Assembly: GCA_963781305.1 (NCBI GenBank)
Contig: CAWAFL010000013.1
Coordinates: 124,001-188,000, forward strand
Origin: DASXMT01 sp963781305
GTDB taxonomy: Bacteria > Actinomycetota > Acidimicrobiia > Acidimicrobiales > RAAP-2
Direction: 5' to 3'
DNA: 64,000 bases
The notes beneath the pieces were generated by a model. It was not told the DNA's origin and ran no database searches. It saw nothing but the letters and a program-made list of their open reading frames with translations. The position numbers and the translations under genes were made by a program. Below are positions 44,484-53,279 of the stretch, in pieces. Every line of letters starts with the position of its first letter. The first letter of the stretch is position 1.

Positions 44484-46738
44484 CCGTCCGCCGGATACTC
44501 GGTGTGGCCATCCTTCCGTTGGCCGCGGCCATGGTGTTCTTGTCGTCGACCCCGTGGATGCGGGCGTTCGCCCCGTCCACCCTGGTGCCGTTGTTGGTGG
44601 TGGCCGCGGTGGTCTCCATCGCCGTCCCGGCGGTGGTTGTGCGCGCCTTCGGCCGGTCCGCGCCCTGGTCGATCGTGGCGTCAGCCATCCTGTTCGTCCT
44701 CGTCGCCCTCTTTGGCGTGCTGCGCCAACCCCTCGGGTTCGAGAACCTGGCGAGGGGGTTCGTCCATGGCCCGGCCCGACTGCTGTCCGAGACGCTCCCG
44801 GTCAACCATCCGCGATACCTGTTGGTGGTGCCGGTCGCCCTGTGCTGGCTGGTTGGCGCCATCACCGGCGAACTGCTGGAGCGAGGCCGGTCGGTGGGGT
44901 GGCCGTCGTTGACTCCCCTGGTCGGCTTCGGCCTGGCCTACGCCGCCACCGCGGGGGGCATCGGCAACGACGTGGGTTGGGCCGTGGCCCTGTTCGCGGT
45001 GGATGGTGTGGTGCTGTTCAGCCGGCAGTGGCTCCAACGCGGTCCGTCCCCAGTTGCGGCCGAGGGGGACCGGGCCCGAAGCCCCGTGCGCCCACTGGTC
45101 TACGGCACCGGAACCCTGATCATCGCCGGCCTGGTGTGCGCCTTCGCCGTCCCCGCCATCCCCGCGCTCAAGGGGGCGCCGACCACGCCGACCCGCACTC
45201 CGCCGGTGACCACGGTAGAGCCGATCACCCCGACAGCAGAGATCGCCGAGCTGCGGAGCAATGGCGATCTCCGGGGACCCACCACCCTGTACACGGTGAG
45301 CGTGAACCGATCGTCGCCCGGCTATGTCTCACTTGCCGACCTTGATGCCTACGACGGGGACGTATGGTCGTTCAACGGGAGGTTCCGACCCACGGGAGGG
45401 AGCGTGCCGGTGGCTCTGGGCACCCCGGCGACTTCGACGCGAGATCTGGTCGCCCAGCGTTACACGGCGATCAAGCCACCAGCGGTCCCGTGGATGCCGT
45501 TCATCGATCGCCCGGTCAGCGTGAACAACGTGGATGTCCAGTTCGAACCCAGCTCGGGGATGGTGCTCCCGACTTCTCCGCTGGCGGCCGGGAGCCGGTT
45601 CGCCATGACCTCGGATGCCACCGACCACACCCTGCTCTCCCTGGACGCCCAGGGCCTGGCCACCCCGCTGGCCGCCTCGCCCGACGCCCTCGATGCCGTC
45701 GTGCCCACGGCCGAGACCAGCGCCCTCTCGAAGTACGTCACGCAGCTGGCGGCCACGGCCAACCAACCGGCCGCGCCCACGTTGGCGTTCTTGAAGGCGG
45801 TCGAACAGGTCTTCCGCAACGACTATCGGCAAGTCCCGCCTCCGACCCGGGCCCCCACCACGACAAGTACGACCACGCCGGCGCAACAGCCCACCGTGGG
45901 TGGGACGTCGTTTCAGGACGTCGCCCAGGCGGTGATGGGCCAGCACCAGGCCACCCCTGAGCAGTTCGCCACGATGTACGCCCTCCTGGCCCGCAGTATC
46001 GGCGTGCCCGCCCGCCTGGTGACCGGGTTCAAGACGGGTGCCCTCGCCCCCAACGTCCGTACCAAGCTGACCAATGCGGAGGCCTGGACCTGGGTGGAGG
46101 TTCCCGTGTCCGGAGTCGGGTGGGTGGTGGTCGACCCGACACCGACGGCCGCGGGAACGCCGCCGACCGAGAACCTGTCCTCGTCGACCACATCGACGAC
46201 CGCGCCTCCGCCGACCAACGCCAAGACCACCGCCGGAAAGAACGGCCACGCGCTCGCGCCCCAGGTGAACGTGAGTGGCCACCACTCGACGACCGCACTG
46301 TTGATCGCGCTGGCCGTGATCGCCGGAGTGGTCGTGGTGGCCGCGCTGGCCCTCGGCTGGATCGTCGCCGGCAAGCGGAGGCGCCTCAAGCGTCGCCGGG
46401 AGGGTGAAACCCCCATCGACCGGGTGGTGGGCGCGTGGCACGAGACGCTCGATGCCCTGACGGAAGCGGACATGTCCGACCTGGCCGCATTGACCAGCGA
46501 CGAGGTGGGTGCATCGGTGCGCCAGCACCTTGGCGAGCCCGTCGCCGCTCATGCCACCAGGGTGGGGGCAGTGGCCAACGTCGCCCTGTTCTCGTCGGGG
46601 GCGTCCATCGATACCGCAGCCGCTGATGAGGCGTGGGACGAACACGACGCCCTCCGACGGTCCATCCGCGATGCCCTGGGGCTCAGGCCGAGAATCTGGA
46701 TGACATTGCGGACGGCACCGAGGCACCGTCGGCCCTAG
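44480..46738 (+). CDS. TgpA-like transglutaminase-domain membrane protein, catalytic residues missing
   Basis: A 752-residue protein with about six N-terminal TM segments, a large extracytoplasmic part, a TM near residue 620 (ALLIALAVIAGVVVVAALAL) and a cytoplasmic C-terminus. The transglutaminase core is recognisable: EQFATMYALLARSIGVPARL at about residues 493-512 and VEVPVSGVGWVVVDPTP at about 537-553. Where active relatives have GxCE, this protein reads ATPE, so the catalytic Cys is Pro; the catalytic His of AHAWVEV is Trp in AWTWVEV. Only the Asp of DPTP remains. It should therefore be non-enzymatic. It is the last gene of the FN3-MoxR-DUF58 operon and overlaps the convergent kinase-tail frame by four bases. 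Confidence 0.85.
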   Translation: MTVRRILGVAILPLAAAMVFLSSTPWMRAFAPSTLVPLLVVAAVVSIAVPAVVVRAFGRSAPWSIVASAILFVLVALFGVLRQPLGFENLARGFVHGPARLLSETLPVNHPRYLLVVPVALCWLVGAITGELLERGRSVGWPSLTPLVGFGLAYAATAGGIGNDVGWAVALFAVDGVVLFSRQWLQRGPSPVAAEGDRARSPVRPLVYGTGTLIIAGLVCAFAVPAIPALKGAPTTPTRTPPVTTVEPITPTAEIAELRSNGDLRGPTTLYTVSVNRSSPGYVSLADLDAYDGDVWSFNGRFRPTGGSVPVALGTPATSTRDLVAQRYTAIKPPAVPWMPFIDRPVSVNNVDVQFEPSSGMVLPTSPLAAGSRFAMTSDATDHTLLSLDAQGLATPLAASPDALDAVVPTAETSALSKYVTQLAATANQPAAPTLAFLKAVEQVFRNDYRQVPPPTRAPTTTSTTTPAQQPTVGGTSFQDVAQAVMGQHQATPEQFATMYALLARSIGVPARLVTGFKTGALAPNVRTKLTNAEAWTWVEVPVSGVGWVVVDPTPTAAGTPPTENLSSSTTSTTAPPPTNAKTTAGKNGHALAPQVNVSGHHSTTALLIALAVIAGVVVVAALALGWIVAGKRRRLKRRREGETPIDRVVGAWHETLDALTEADMSDLAALTSDEVGASVRQHLGEPVAAHATRVGAVANVALFSSGASIDTAAADEAWDEHDALRRSIRDALGLRPRIWMTLRTAPRHRRP

Positions 46739-48528
46739 CGCCGTTTCTGACGCCGTCGGCTCTTGCGCGGCTGGTCGTCGTCGCCGGCATCCTCGCCGCT
46801 GACAGCCGGGTGTTCAGCCGTGATGTCCTTGTCGGCGCGACGTCCCGTAGCGGGGGCGATCCAGCGCTCTCGGTCCCTGTCCACCTCGTTGCTGGGCGTC
46901 GAGGCGGTTCGCAACGGGATCGGGGGTGCCTGGTCGGTCCGTTTCACGACGGGGGTGGGACGGGTCCGACGCTCGTTGGAATCGTCGTCCAGATCCATCG
47001 AGAAGGACTGGGACAAAAAGCGCGGGCGCGCCCATGAGGTCGGATGCTGGGCTGTCGTTGCTGCAATCGGAGGGTCCACCGGTCGAATGGTCGGGACGGC
47101 GCGCTGTTCCTCCTCATCGAACAGGTGCTCGAACCTGGGGGCGGGAGCATGCTTGGCTGCCGGTGCTTCGGCCGGCTCCGGATCGACCCGGGCGGGCTCG
47201 GGACGTCTCGGCTCGGGTTTGATGGGCGTGAAGCGGGCCGGTTCGATCCGAACCGGCCCGGTATCGGCCGCGGTCGGCTCCGATTCGATCGGCGCCGGCC
47301 GTTGGCGATGAAGTCTTGGCTCCTGTTTTGGCTCCGGCTCCGGCTCCGGCTCCGGCTCGGGCTCGGCCTTCGGCACCGGCTTCTGCTCCGGCACCGGCTT
47401 CTGCTCCGGCACCGGCTTCTGCTCCGGCACCGGCTTCTGCTCCGGCACCGGCTTCTGCTCCGGCACCGGCACCGGCTTCTGCTCCGGCACCGGCTTCTGC
47501 ATCTGCTCCGCGTCCGGCAATGGCTCTGGTTCCGCTTCGAGCGCAGCTGATATTGGCTCCGGCTCGCTGACTATTGGCTCCTGTCGGGCCTCAACAGGAT
47601 CGGGGGCAAGCGGAAAAACGATCTCCACGGGCGGTTCAGCGTCATGCGTGTGCTCTGCCTTCACCGGATCAGGCATGGCCGGTGAAGGTCTCGATGGGGT
47701 CGGGGGCGGCCCCGGCGTGGTGGGTCGCTGGGGCGCAGGCGCGGCAGGCGGCGGCGGTGCAGGCGCGGCAGACGGCGGTGCGGCAGGTCGCGGGGGCGGC
47801 GGCGCGGCGGGGGGCGCGGCTGCAGGCGCGGCAGGTGGCGGGGGCAAGGGACCAGCGGCGGGTGAGGGACGGTGCCGTACGACGGGCGCCGGAGGAGGTG
47901 GTGCCGGCGGTGCCGGTGGGTCCCCTGGAGGGCGCGCCGGGGAGTGCCGTACGACGGGCGCCGGAGGAGGTGGTGCCGGCGGTGCCGGTGGGTCCCCTGG
48001 GGGGCCCCCCGGGAAGTGCGGAGCGACGGGCGGCGGGGGTGGTGGTATAGGCGGCGCCGCTACGGCTGGAGGCGGCGGAGCGGGCGTTGCTGAATGGGAG
48101 GTTGGGGTCGCCGCACCGGTCGTTGCCGGGTTGGGCCGAATGGGCACGGGTGCGGCTGGTGTCGGGCGACCCTGAGGGGTGATGACGCGGCGCTCCCGGC
48201 GCGGCACATCGACTCGTCCGGGGCCTGATCGCACAAAGAAGGTCTCCGACGCCGGATCCGGTTGGTGTTGGCTCGAGGACGGCTCGACCGGTTCATGCGC
48301 CTTTACCTGTTCGCTAGACGCCGCCAGTTCCACTTCGCTAGACGCCGCCGGTTCCACTTCGTGGTCATTCGTTGGAGGCTCGACCTGGTCGGGAGACGCT
48401 GGTGGCCCGTCGGGCCGGGCGACAGGCTGGCTCAGGATGAGAGGCGAAGCCGGTCGCTCGGCCGGAATGTCGTCGGGGGTCTCCCAATGGCGCGTCAACC
48501 CCGCGGACCTGGAATCGACCTGGCCGGG
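46735..48528 (-). pseudogene. Repetitive Pro/Glu/Lys-rich tail of the Ser/Thr kinase (out of frame)
   Basis: From about 48528 down to TAA-type stop 46735 a minus frame encodes a low-complexity region: PPGQVDSRSAGLTRHWETPD, then Pro-rich PPPPA stretches (about 47700-48100), about seven PEQKPV units, a (PE)n run, and a basic end RKSRRRQKRR. The clean composition and a kinase gene ending right upstream in a neighbouring frame show that this was the kinase's C-terminal domain. Reading 48,520-48,530 with one base fewer joins the two frames into a protein of about 900 residues. Confidence 0.55.
47372..47503 (+). repeat. About seven copies of an 18-bp unit encoding PEQKPV
   Basis: GGCACCGGCTTCTGCTCC repeats head to tail from 47372; the sixth copy has a 6-base insertion and the last is diverged (GCATC). 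On the minus strand each unit encodes PEQKPV within the kinase-tail frame. Unit length 18 preserves the frame. Confidence 0.85.
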
Positions 48529-49432
48529 CGGCCGCCGTGTGCTCGACGGCCACTGTCTCCTCGATGGCATACGGGGTGTCAGGCCAGCTGGCTGCCGCCT
48601 CGATGGCCCGCAGTTCGTCGGCCAGTTCCAGTGCCGAGGCCGGCCGATCGTAGGGATTCTTTGACATGGAGTTGACCAACAGATCGGACAGCGCCACAGG
48701 AACGCCCTCGGCCACGAGCGGCTGCACGGGGTCACGGAGGATCCGCAAGATCACCGAAGCCGGTCCCTCGTCCTCGAACGAGCGGAAGGCGGCCTTGCCC
48801 GCGATGAGCTGGTACAGAGTCGACGCCAGACCGTACACGTCGGTGGCGGCCGACAGATCCCGACCCTCGAGCAGTTCCGGCGCTGCGTGGATCGTCGTGA
48901 ATCCGAATACGCCGGCAGTGGCTTGTGAGGTGGACTGGAGCCGGGCCACACCGAAGTCGGCCAGAGCAGGCTCGCCGTACTGGGTGATCAGTACGTTCTC
49001 CGGCTTGATGTCCCGGTGCAGCATTCCCGCCCGGTGCGCGGTCTCGAGCGCCCCGGCGATCTTCACCGTGACCGCCACCGAGTCCCAAGGCGGCATGGCC
49101 CCCTGATCGCGGACCCGTTCCCAGATTGATCCATGGCACAGTTCGAGGACGAGCACGGGGCGGTCATCCTCTGTGGCGAGCGTTCGGTAGAGGGTGACGA
49201 TATTGGGATGGGCACTCAGCGTGCCAAGAGCAAAGGTCTCGCGCTGAAAGGAGCCAATGGCATGCTCCGACACGTCGTGCACGTTGAGAATCTTGAGCGC
49301 CACCGTCCGGTTGGTCTCGATCTCGCGAGCCTGAAACACGGTCGAGAAGCCCCCGGCACCGATCCTCACAACGTCGGTGAAGCCGGGGAACGATTCGTCT
49401 TCCTTTTTCCGGGACCGTCGCCTCAATGCCAC
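48365..49432 (-). CDS. Serine/threonine protein kinase (frame ends after an apparent frameshift)
   Basis: A Hanks-type kinase domain fills residues about 17-285: glycine loop IGAGGFSTVF (24-33), Lys47 in VALKIL, HRDIKPEN (139-146), DFGVAR (159-164), and APELLEG. No TM or PASTA domain follows. After about residue 303 (VAVEHTAAARPG) this frame becomes Arg/Pro-rich and stops at 48365, while another frame gives a plausible continuation from 48528. The kinase domain itself is intact. GTG 49432 is preceded by GGGGAG. It lies convergent to the MoxR/DUF58/TgpA operon and probably phosphorylates envelope-machinery proteins. Confidence 0.85.
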   Translation of the reverse strand: MALRRRSRKKEDESFPGFTDVVRIGAGGFSTVFQAREIETNRTVALKILNVHDVSEHAIGSFQRETFALGTLSAHPNIVTLYRTLATEDDRPVLVLELCHGSIWERVRDQGAMPPWDSVAVTVKIAGALETAHRAGMLHRDIKPENVLITQYGEPALADFGVARLQSTSQATAGVFGFTTIHAAPELLEGRDLSAATDVYGLASTLYQLIAGKAAFRSFEDEGPASVILRILRDPVQPLVAEGVPVALSDLLVNSMSKNPYDRPASALELADELRAIEAAASWPDTPYAIEETVAVEHTAAARPGRFQVRGVDAPLGDPRRHSGRATGFASHPEPACRPARRATSVSRPGRASNE

Positions 49433-49616
49433 GTCAGCTCCCCTAGAACGTTTGCCGCGCCGTGAATGTTACCTGTGGTTCACCCAATGCAGCCGCGATA
49501 GCAGTTCGACTTGTCACCCACGGTGTAGGCGTACGCGTCACGCACGGTATAGATGCAAATGTACGGACCGACCGACAGTCTCTGCTGCCCGACCGGTCCA
49601 CCAGGCCCTGGCTCGC

Positions 49617-50903
49617 CTACGACCGCAGGTACGCGGTGTACGCGCCTCCGACCACGGCACAGGTCGAAGTCGACAGGCATGACACTCCGGAGACGGACAG
49701 GGGCATGGTGACGACAGAGGGGTGTTGCCATGGCGTCTTGCTGGCGCCAGTCAACACGGTGACGCCGGCGTGCGCCGATGCTCCCGAGGTACTCCCGACC
49801 GCAGCGCAGGTGCCGATGGACGGACACGACACATCGAACAGCGTCGCCACCACCGACGGAACCGGTTCAGAGGTCCACGAGGCGCCCCCGTCGGAGCTGG
49901 ACAGGATCAGGCCGTGACCGGTGCGGGTCTGACCCTGTGCCACCGCGGACGTTCCCACGGCCACACAAGTGGCGCCGGCGACGGGCGCCGGTGCCGGCGA
50001 TGTGACCGTCGTCGGCGCCGTAACCGTCGTCGGCGCCGTGGTCGACGATGACCCCGCTGGATGGTGGGCGTGGGTGGTCGTTGTCGACTCCGGCTGGCCG
50101 ACGGGTCCCTGCGTACACGTGATGCCGTTGAGATAGCCGGTCCCCGCGGGAACCGGCAAAGGCGCCCAAGTGGTGCCGCCGTTGGACGTCGCCTCCACCA
50201 CCCCGCTCACATGAAGCGGATCCGTGCTCGTGTACCCGGTTACCCAGCAGTGTTGGTCGTCGGAGCACGACACGGCGCTCGCTCCGCCCACGCCCGGTGG
50301 AAGACCGCCGACGTTTCTCCATCCCGATGTGCCCGGCTTGGAGGCAAAGACGGCCTCACCGGCGGCGATGGTGCCGACTGCCCAGCAGTGCCGGTCGGCC
50401 CGACACGTCACCGTGGTCATGTCGAACACCCCGGTCAGCGGTTGGGCAGCGGTCCAGGTAGAGCCGCCGTCGGTGGTGACCAGCACAGCGCTGCCGCCAG
50501 AGGGTGCCTGGTCCGACTGGCCCACGGCGACGCAGTAGTGCCGATCGGCGCACGAGACATCGTTGAGGGCGCCGGTCCCGGGCGGGACCGCCTGCGACCT
50601 CCAGCTCTTCCCCCCGTTCGTGGTGGCGATGACGGCGGCCGGGCTCTCGGTCGTACCTCGTCCCACCGACTCCCCGACGGCCCAGCAGTGTTTGGCGTCG
50701 GCACAGCTGGTGTTCTTCATCTGATCGACCAGAGCCGGTACCGCTACTGCGGTGAACGTGCCGGCCCAGGGCGAGCTCGACGTATCCGCGCCGGCTGCCG
50801 GGGCTGTCACCAGCACGGTGACGAGCGCGGAGCCAGCGGCGATAGCAATGGTCAGGGCCGCGGTGACCGCGGCGGCGCTCCCAACCGGGAGCCGACGTCG
50901 CAC
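49617..50903 (-). CDS. Exported BNR/Ycf48-like beta-propeller protein with repeated C-x5-C motifs
   Basis: A 428-residue protein with a signal peptide (RRRLPVGSAAAVTAALTIAI, then SALVTVLVTAPAAGADT). Seven related segments of about 45 residues follow, each with a C-x4/5-C(W/V/A)AVG pair such as CADAKHCWAVG, CADRHYCVAVG, CRADRHCWAVG, CSDDQHCWVTG, CPSIGTCAAVG and CLSTSTCAVVG, and a TTDGGSTW-like Asp-box (BNR) in most. This is a secreted beta-propeller, probably stabilised by disulphides. A Thr/Pro linker (STTAPTTVTAPTTVTSPAPA) interrupts the blades. GTG 50903 starts four bases from the RDD stop. Confidence 0.8.
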   Translation of the reverse strand: MRRRLPVGSAAAVTAALTIAIAAGSALVTVLVTAPAAGADTSSSPWAGTFTAVAVPALVDQMKNTSCADAKHCWAVGESVGRGTTESPAAVIATTNGGKSWRSQAVPPGTGALNDVSCADRHYCVAVGQSDQAPSGGSAVLVTTDGGSTWTAAQPLTGVFDMTTVTCRADRHCWAVGTIAAGEAVFASKPGTSGWRNVGGLPPGVGGASAVSCSDDQHCWVTGYTSTDPLHVSGVVEATSNGGTTWAPLPVPAGTGYLNGITCTQGPVGQPESTTTTHAHHPAGSSSTTAPTTVTAPTTVTSPAPAPVAGATCVAVGTSAVAQGQTRTGHGLILSSSDGGASWTSEPVPSVVATLFDVSCPSIGTCAAVGSTSGASAHAGVTVLTGASKTPWQHPSVVTMPLSVSGVSCLSTSTCAVVGGAYTAYLRS

Positions 50904-50907
50904 GGGA

Positions 50908-51801
50908 TCAGCGGACTTTGATCACCGTCGTCTTGACGACCTTGTCGTGAAAACCTTCGCGCTTCTTGTCCCACAGGGGCGAGAGCCCGGCGACGATCGT
51001 GTAGACACCGGCGATCGCCCCCAGAACGGGAATCCAACGCAGCAGGATGCCCGGGTATAGGACGAAGATGCGGACGCCGGCTCGCCCAGGATCGATCGGG
51101 CCGCCGGTGTTGGCGTCGCGCACCGTTATCCCCAGGGCCATCATGCCGATGGTCTGACCCTTCGGGCTGCCGTTGAGCAGTGCGAAGTAGGCCAGGTCGA
51201 TCAGGAAGGTGATGACACCGGCGATTACGTGCCGGGCGTCCAGGTTCGTGCTGAAGATCCCGTTCGACGACCCCCTGTAGTGGCCGCTGGCGATGATGCC
51301 GGCGCTGATAAGGCCGGTGACGATGCCCAAGATGACGCTGTCGAGGATGATGGCCACCAGGCGCTGCCACCATTCAGCCAGCGGACGTCCCTGGCTGTCG
51401 ACCGGACCGGACGCGTAGCCGTAGGAGGCCGATCCTCCCGGCGGCTGGCCGTAGGGGGGAGGACTGTACGCGGGCTGTCCTCCGTAGGTGGGAGGCGGAG
51501 CGGCCGGGGGCGGCCGTTGGCCGTAGGACGGAGGCGGTGCTGGCGGAGGAGCAGATGCTGCCGGAGGTGGCGCTGCCGGTGGCGCCTGAGGCGGAGGAGC
51601 AGGACGTGCAGGGGGAGCCTGAGGTGGCGCAGAAGGAGGTGCGGGCGGGGGAGCAGGCGGAGCCTGAGGTGGCGCAGAAGGAGGTGCGGGCGGGGGAGCA
51701 GGCGGAGCCTGAGGTGGCGCTGCCGGAGGAGCAGCTGGTGGTGGTGGTGCGGCTCCTGGCGTGGGCTCGTTGCCCGGCATAGGCGGTGTGGGATCGCTCA
51801 T
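50908..51801 (-). CDS. RDD-family membrane protein with Pro/Ala-rich N-terminus
   Basis: A 297-residue protein. Residues about 1-140 are a proline-rich, repetitive segment (PPQAPPAPPPAPPSA units) ending in GYASGPVDSQGRPLAEWWQR. The RDD domain follows with three or four TM segments (LVAIILDSVILGIVTGLISA, VITFLIDLAYFALLNG) and the motif KGQTIGMMALGITVRD. The C-terminal LWDKKREGFHDKVVKTTVIKV is typical. Such proteins are often fused with or linked to kinases and FHA proteins; here the kinase is nearby. ATG 51801 is used because the frame upstream is Arg-rich. Confidence 0.85.
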   Translation of the reverse strand: MSDPTPPMPGNEPTPGAAPPPPAAPPAAPPQAPPAPPPAPPSAPPQAPPAPPPAPPSAPPQAPPARPAPPPQAPPAAPPPAASAPPPAPPPSYGQRPPPAAPPPTYGGQPAYSPPPYGQPPGGSASYGYASGPVDSQGRPLAEWWQRLVAIILDSVILGIVTGLISAGIIASGHYRGSSNGIFSTNLDARHVIAGVITFLIDLAYFALLNGSPKGQTIGMMALGITVRDANTGGPIDPGRAGVRIFVLYPGILLRWIPVLGAIAGVYTIVAGLSPLWDKKREGFHDKVVKTTVIKVR

Positions 51802-52001
51802 CGCAGTTCCCTGCTCTTTCCGTCGATCGGCACGACGACTCGTGGGACGGCCTAAGGCCAGCTCCGCCCGCGATCTTGACACGTCAGGTATGAATTTCGG
51901 TGAATTCTGTCCATATCGGACGGGAGACCCGTCTACCGTTACCCGGCGGTGAAACAACTCTCGGCGACACACCGCGCCCGGTATACGGGCGACCCCTCGC
52001 C

Positions 52002-53171
52002 GTGAACATCCTCGATGTTCTGTTGCTGGTGGTGGTCGCCGTCGCCGCCATCGAGGGCCTTCGCCTGGGGGCAGTCCTGCTGACCCTCTCGTTCGTCGGA
52101 TTCTGGCTGGGCATGTACCTCGGCGCCATCCTGGCCTCCCAAACCGTGCACTGGGTACACACCCAACCCTCCCGCACCGCGGTGGCCCTGGTCACCATGG
52201 TGGGGAGCGCAGTCGTGCTTGGAACAGCCGGACGCATCCTGGGCGGACGATCCTTCCAGGCCGTCCATCGGGGAAAGCTCGGCTCGGTGGACTCGGTCCT
52301 GGGCGTTGGCGTGGCCGTGGTGGCCTCCCTTCTCGCTGTGTGGCTGGTGGCCAGCACGCTGGTCAACAGCTCGTATCCCAGCCTCAACTCGGTGATCGCC
52401 AACTCCTCGATCATCCGCTCCCTGGACGACGTGCTTCCTGCTCCCCCCTCGGTCTTCTCCCGGGTGCAGGCATTTCTCTCCCAGGAGGGATTCCCACCCG
52501 TCTTCGCCCAGCTGGCGCCGGCCTCTGCCGGTCCAGTACCGCTGCCTGACAACGCCACCGTGGACGCCGCGGTGGCTGCCGCCGGGGCCTCCACGGTCAA
52601 GATCGTGGGGGAGGGCTGTGGACAGATCCAAGAAGGCTCTGGCTTCGTAGTCGCCCCCGGCCTGGTGGTCACCAACGCCCACGTGGTCGCCGGGATTGCC
52701 CATCCGACCGTGGTGGACTCCTCCGGGACCCACGACACCACCGTGGTGTATTTCGACCCGTCGTTCGACCTGGCCATCCTGCGCACCGACGTCACCGAGC
52801 CGGCGTTGCAGCTCGACCCCCAAACCGTGGCCCGGGCGACTCAGGGGGCGGTCCTTGGGTATCCGGAGGGCGGACCGTTCACGTTCGTCCCTGCTGGCGT
52901 GATGGCGGAGTTCGAGGCCCAGGGCCGCGACATCTACGGGCAGGGCCTCACCGTGCGGGATGTCTACGAGATCCAGGCGGTGGTGCGTCCGGGGAACTCG
53001 GGCGGGCCGCTGGTGCTGCCCAACGGCGAGGTGATCGGCGTGGTGTTTTCGCGGTCCACGACCAACGGGACGATCGGGTACGCGTTGACCTCGCCCGGGG
53101 TGGTCACGCGGGTCCACCAAGCCGAATCGGCCACCAACGCGGTGGGGACCGGGGGCTGCACCACCGGATGA
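52002..53171 (+). CDS. MarP-like membrane serine protease (CvpA-type TM domain plus trypsin fold)
   Basis: A 389-residue protein. Four TM helices of the CvpA/colicin V production type fill the first 130 residues (ILDVLLLVVVAVAAIEGLRL...). A chymotrypsin-like domain follows, with His227 in VTNAHVVAG, Asp256 in SFDLAILR and Ser333 in RPGNSGGPLV. The architecture is that of mycobacterial MarP, a periplasmic protease needed for acid and cell-wall stress resistance. GTG 52002 begins just before the first TM; the upstream extension to 51900 is not conserved-looking. Confidence 0.85.
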   Translation: MNILDVLLLVVVAVAAIEGLRLGAVLLTLSFVGFWLGMYLGAILASQTVHWVHTQPSRTAVALVTMVGSAVVLGTAGRILGGRSFQAVHRGKLGSVDSVLGVGVAVVASLLAVWLVASTLVNSSYPSLNSVIANSSIIRSLDDVLPAPPSVFSRVQAFLSQEGFPPVFAQLAPASAGPVPLPDNATVDAAVAAAGASTVKIVGEGCGQIQEGSGFVVAPGLVVTNAHVVAGIAHPTVVDSSGTHDTTVVYFDPSFDLAILRTDVTEPALQLDPQTVARATQGAVLGYPEGGPFTFVPAGVMAEFEAQGRDIYGQGLTVRDVYEIQAVVRPGNSGGPLVLPNGEVIGVVFSRSTTNGTIGYALTSPGVVTRVHQAESATNAVGTGGCTTG

Positions 53172-53279
53172 CAGAGTGAGGCCTCCCGCCGGTCGGGCGA
53201 GCGGCAAACAGCCGGCCGCCGACGGTGGCGCTGCGGCGACCAGGCTGAACGACGGGGCCGCCCTCCCCGGGCTAAACAT

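Noticed and set aside
45329..46726. A 465-codon minus frame opposite the TgpA-like gene
   Set aside because: Arg/Gly/His-rich antisense composition, while the plus frame has clear TM helices and a fold signature.
47372..47503. CRISPR-like array
   Set aside because: The copies are directly adjacent with no spacers and encode a peptide repeat in frame.
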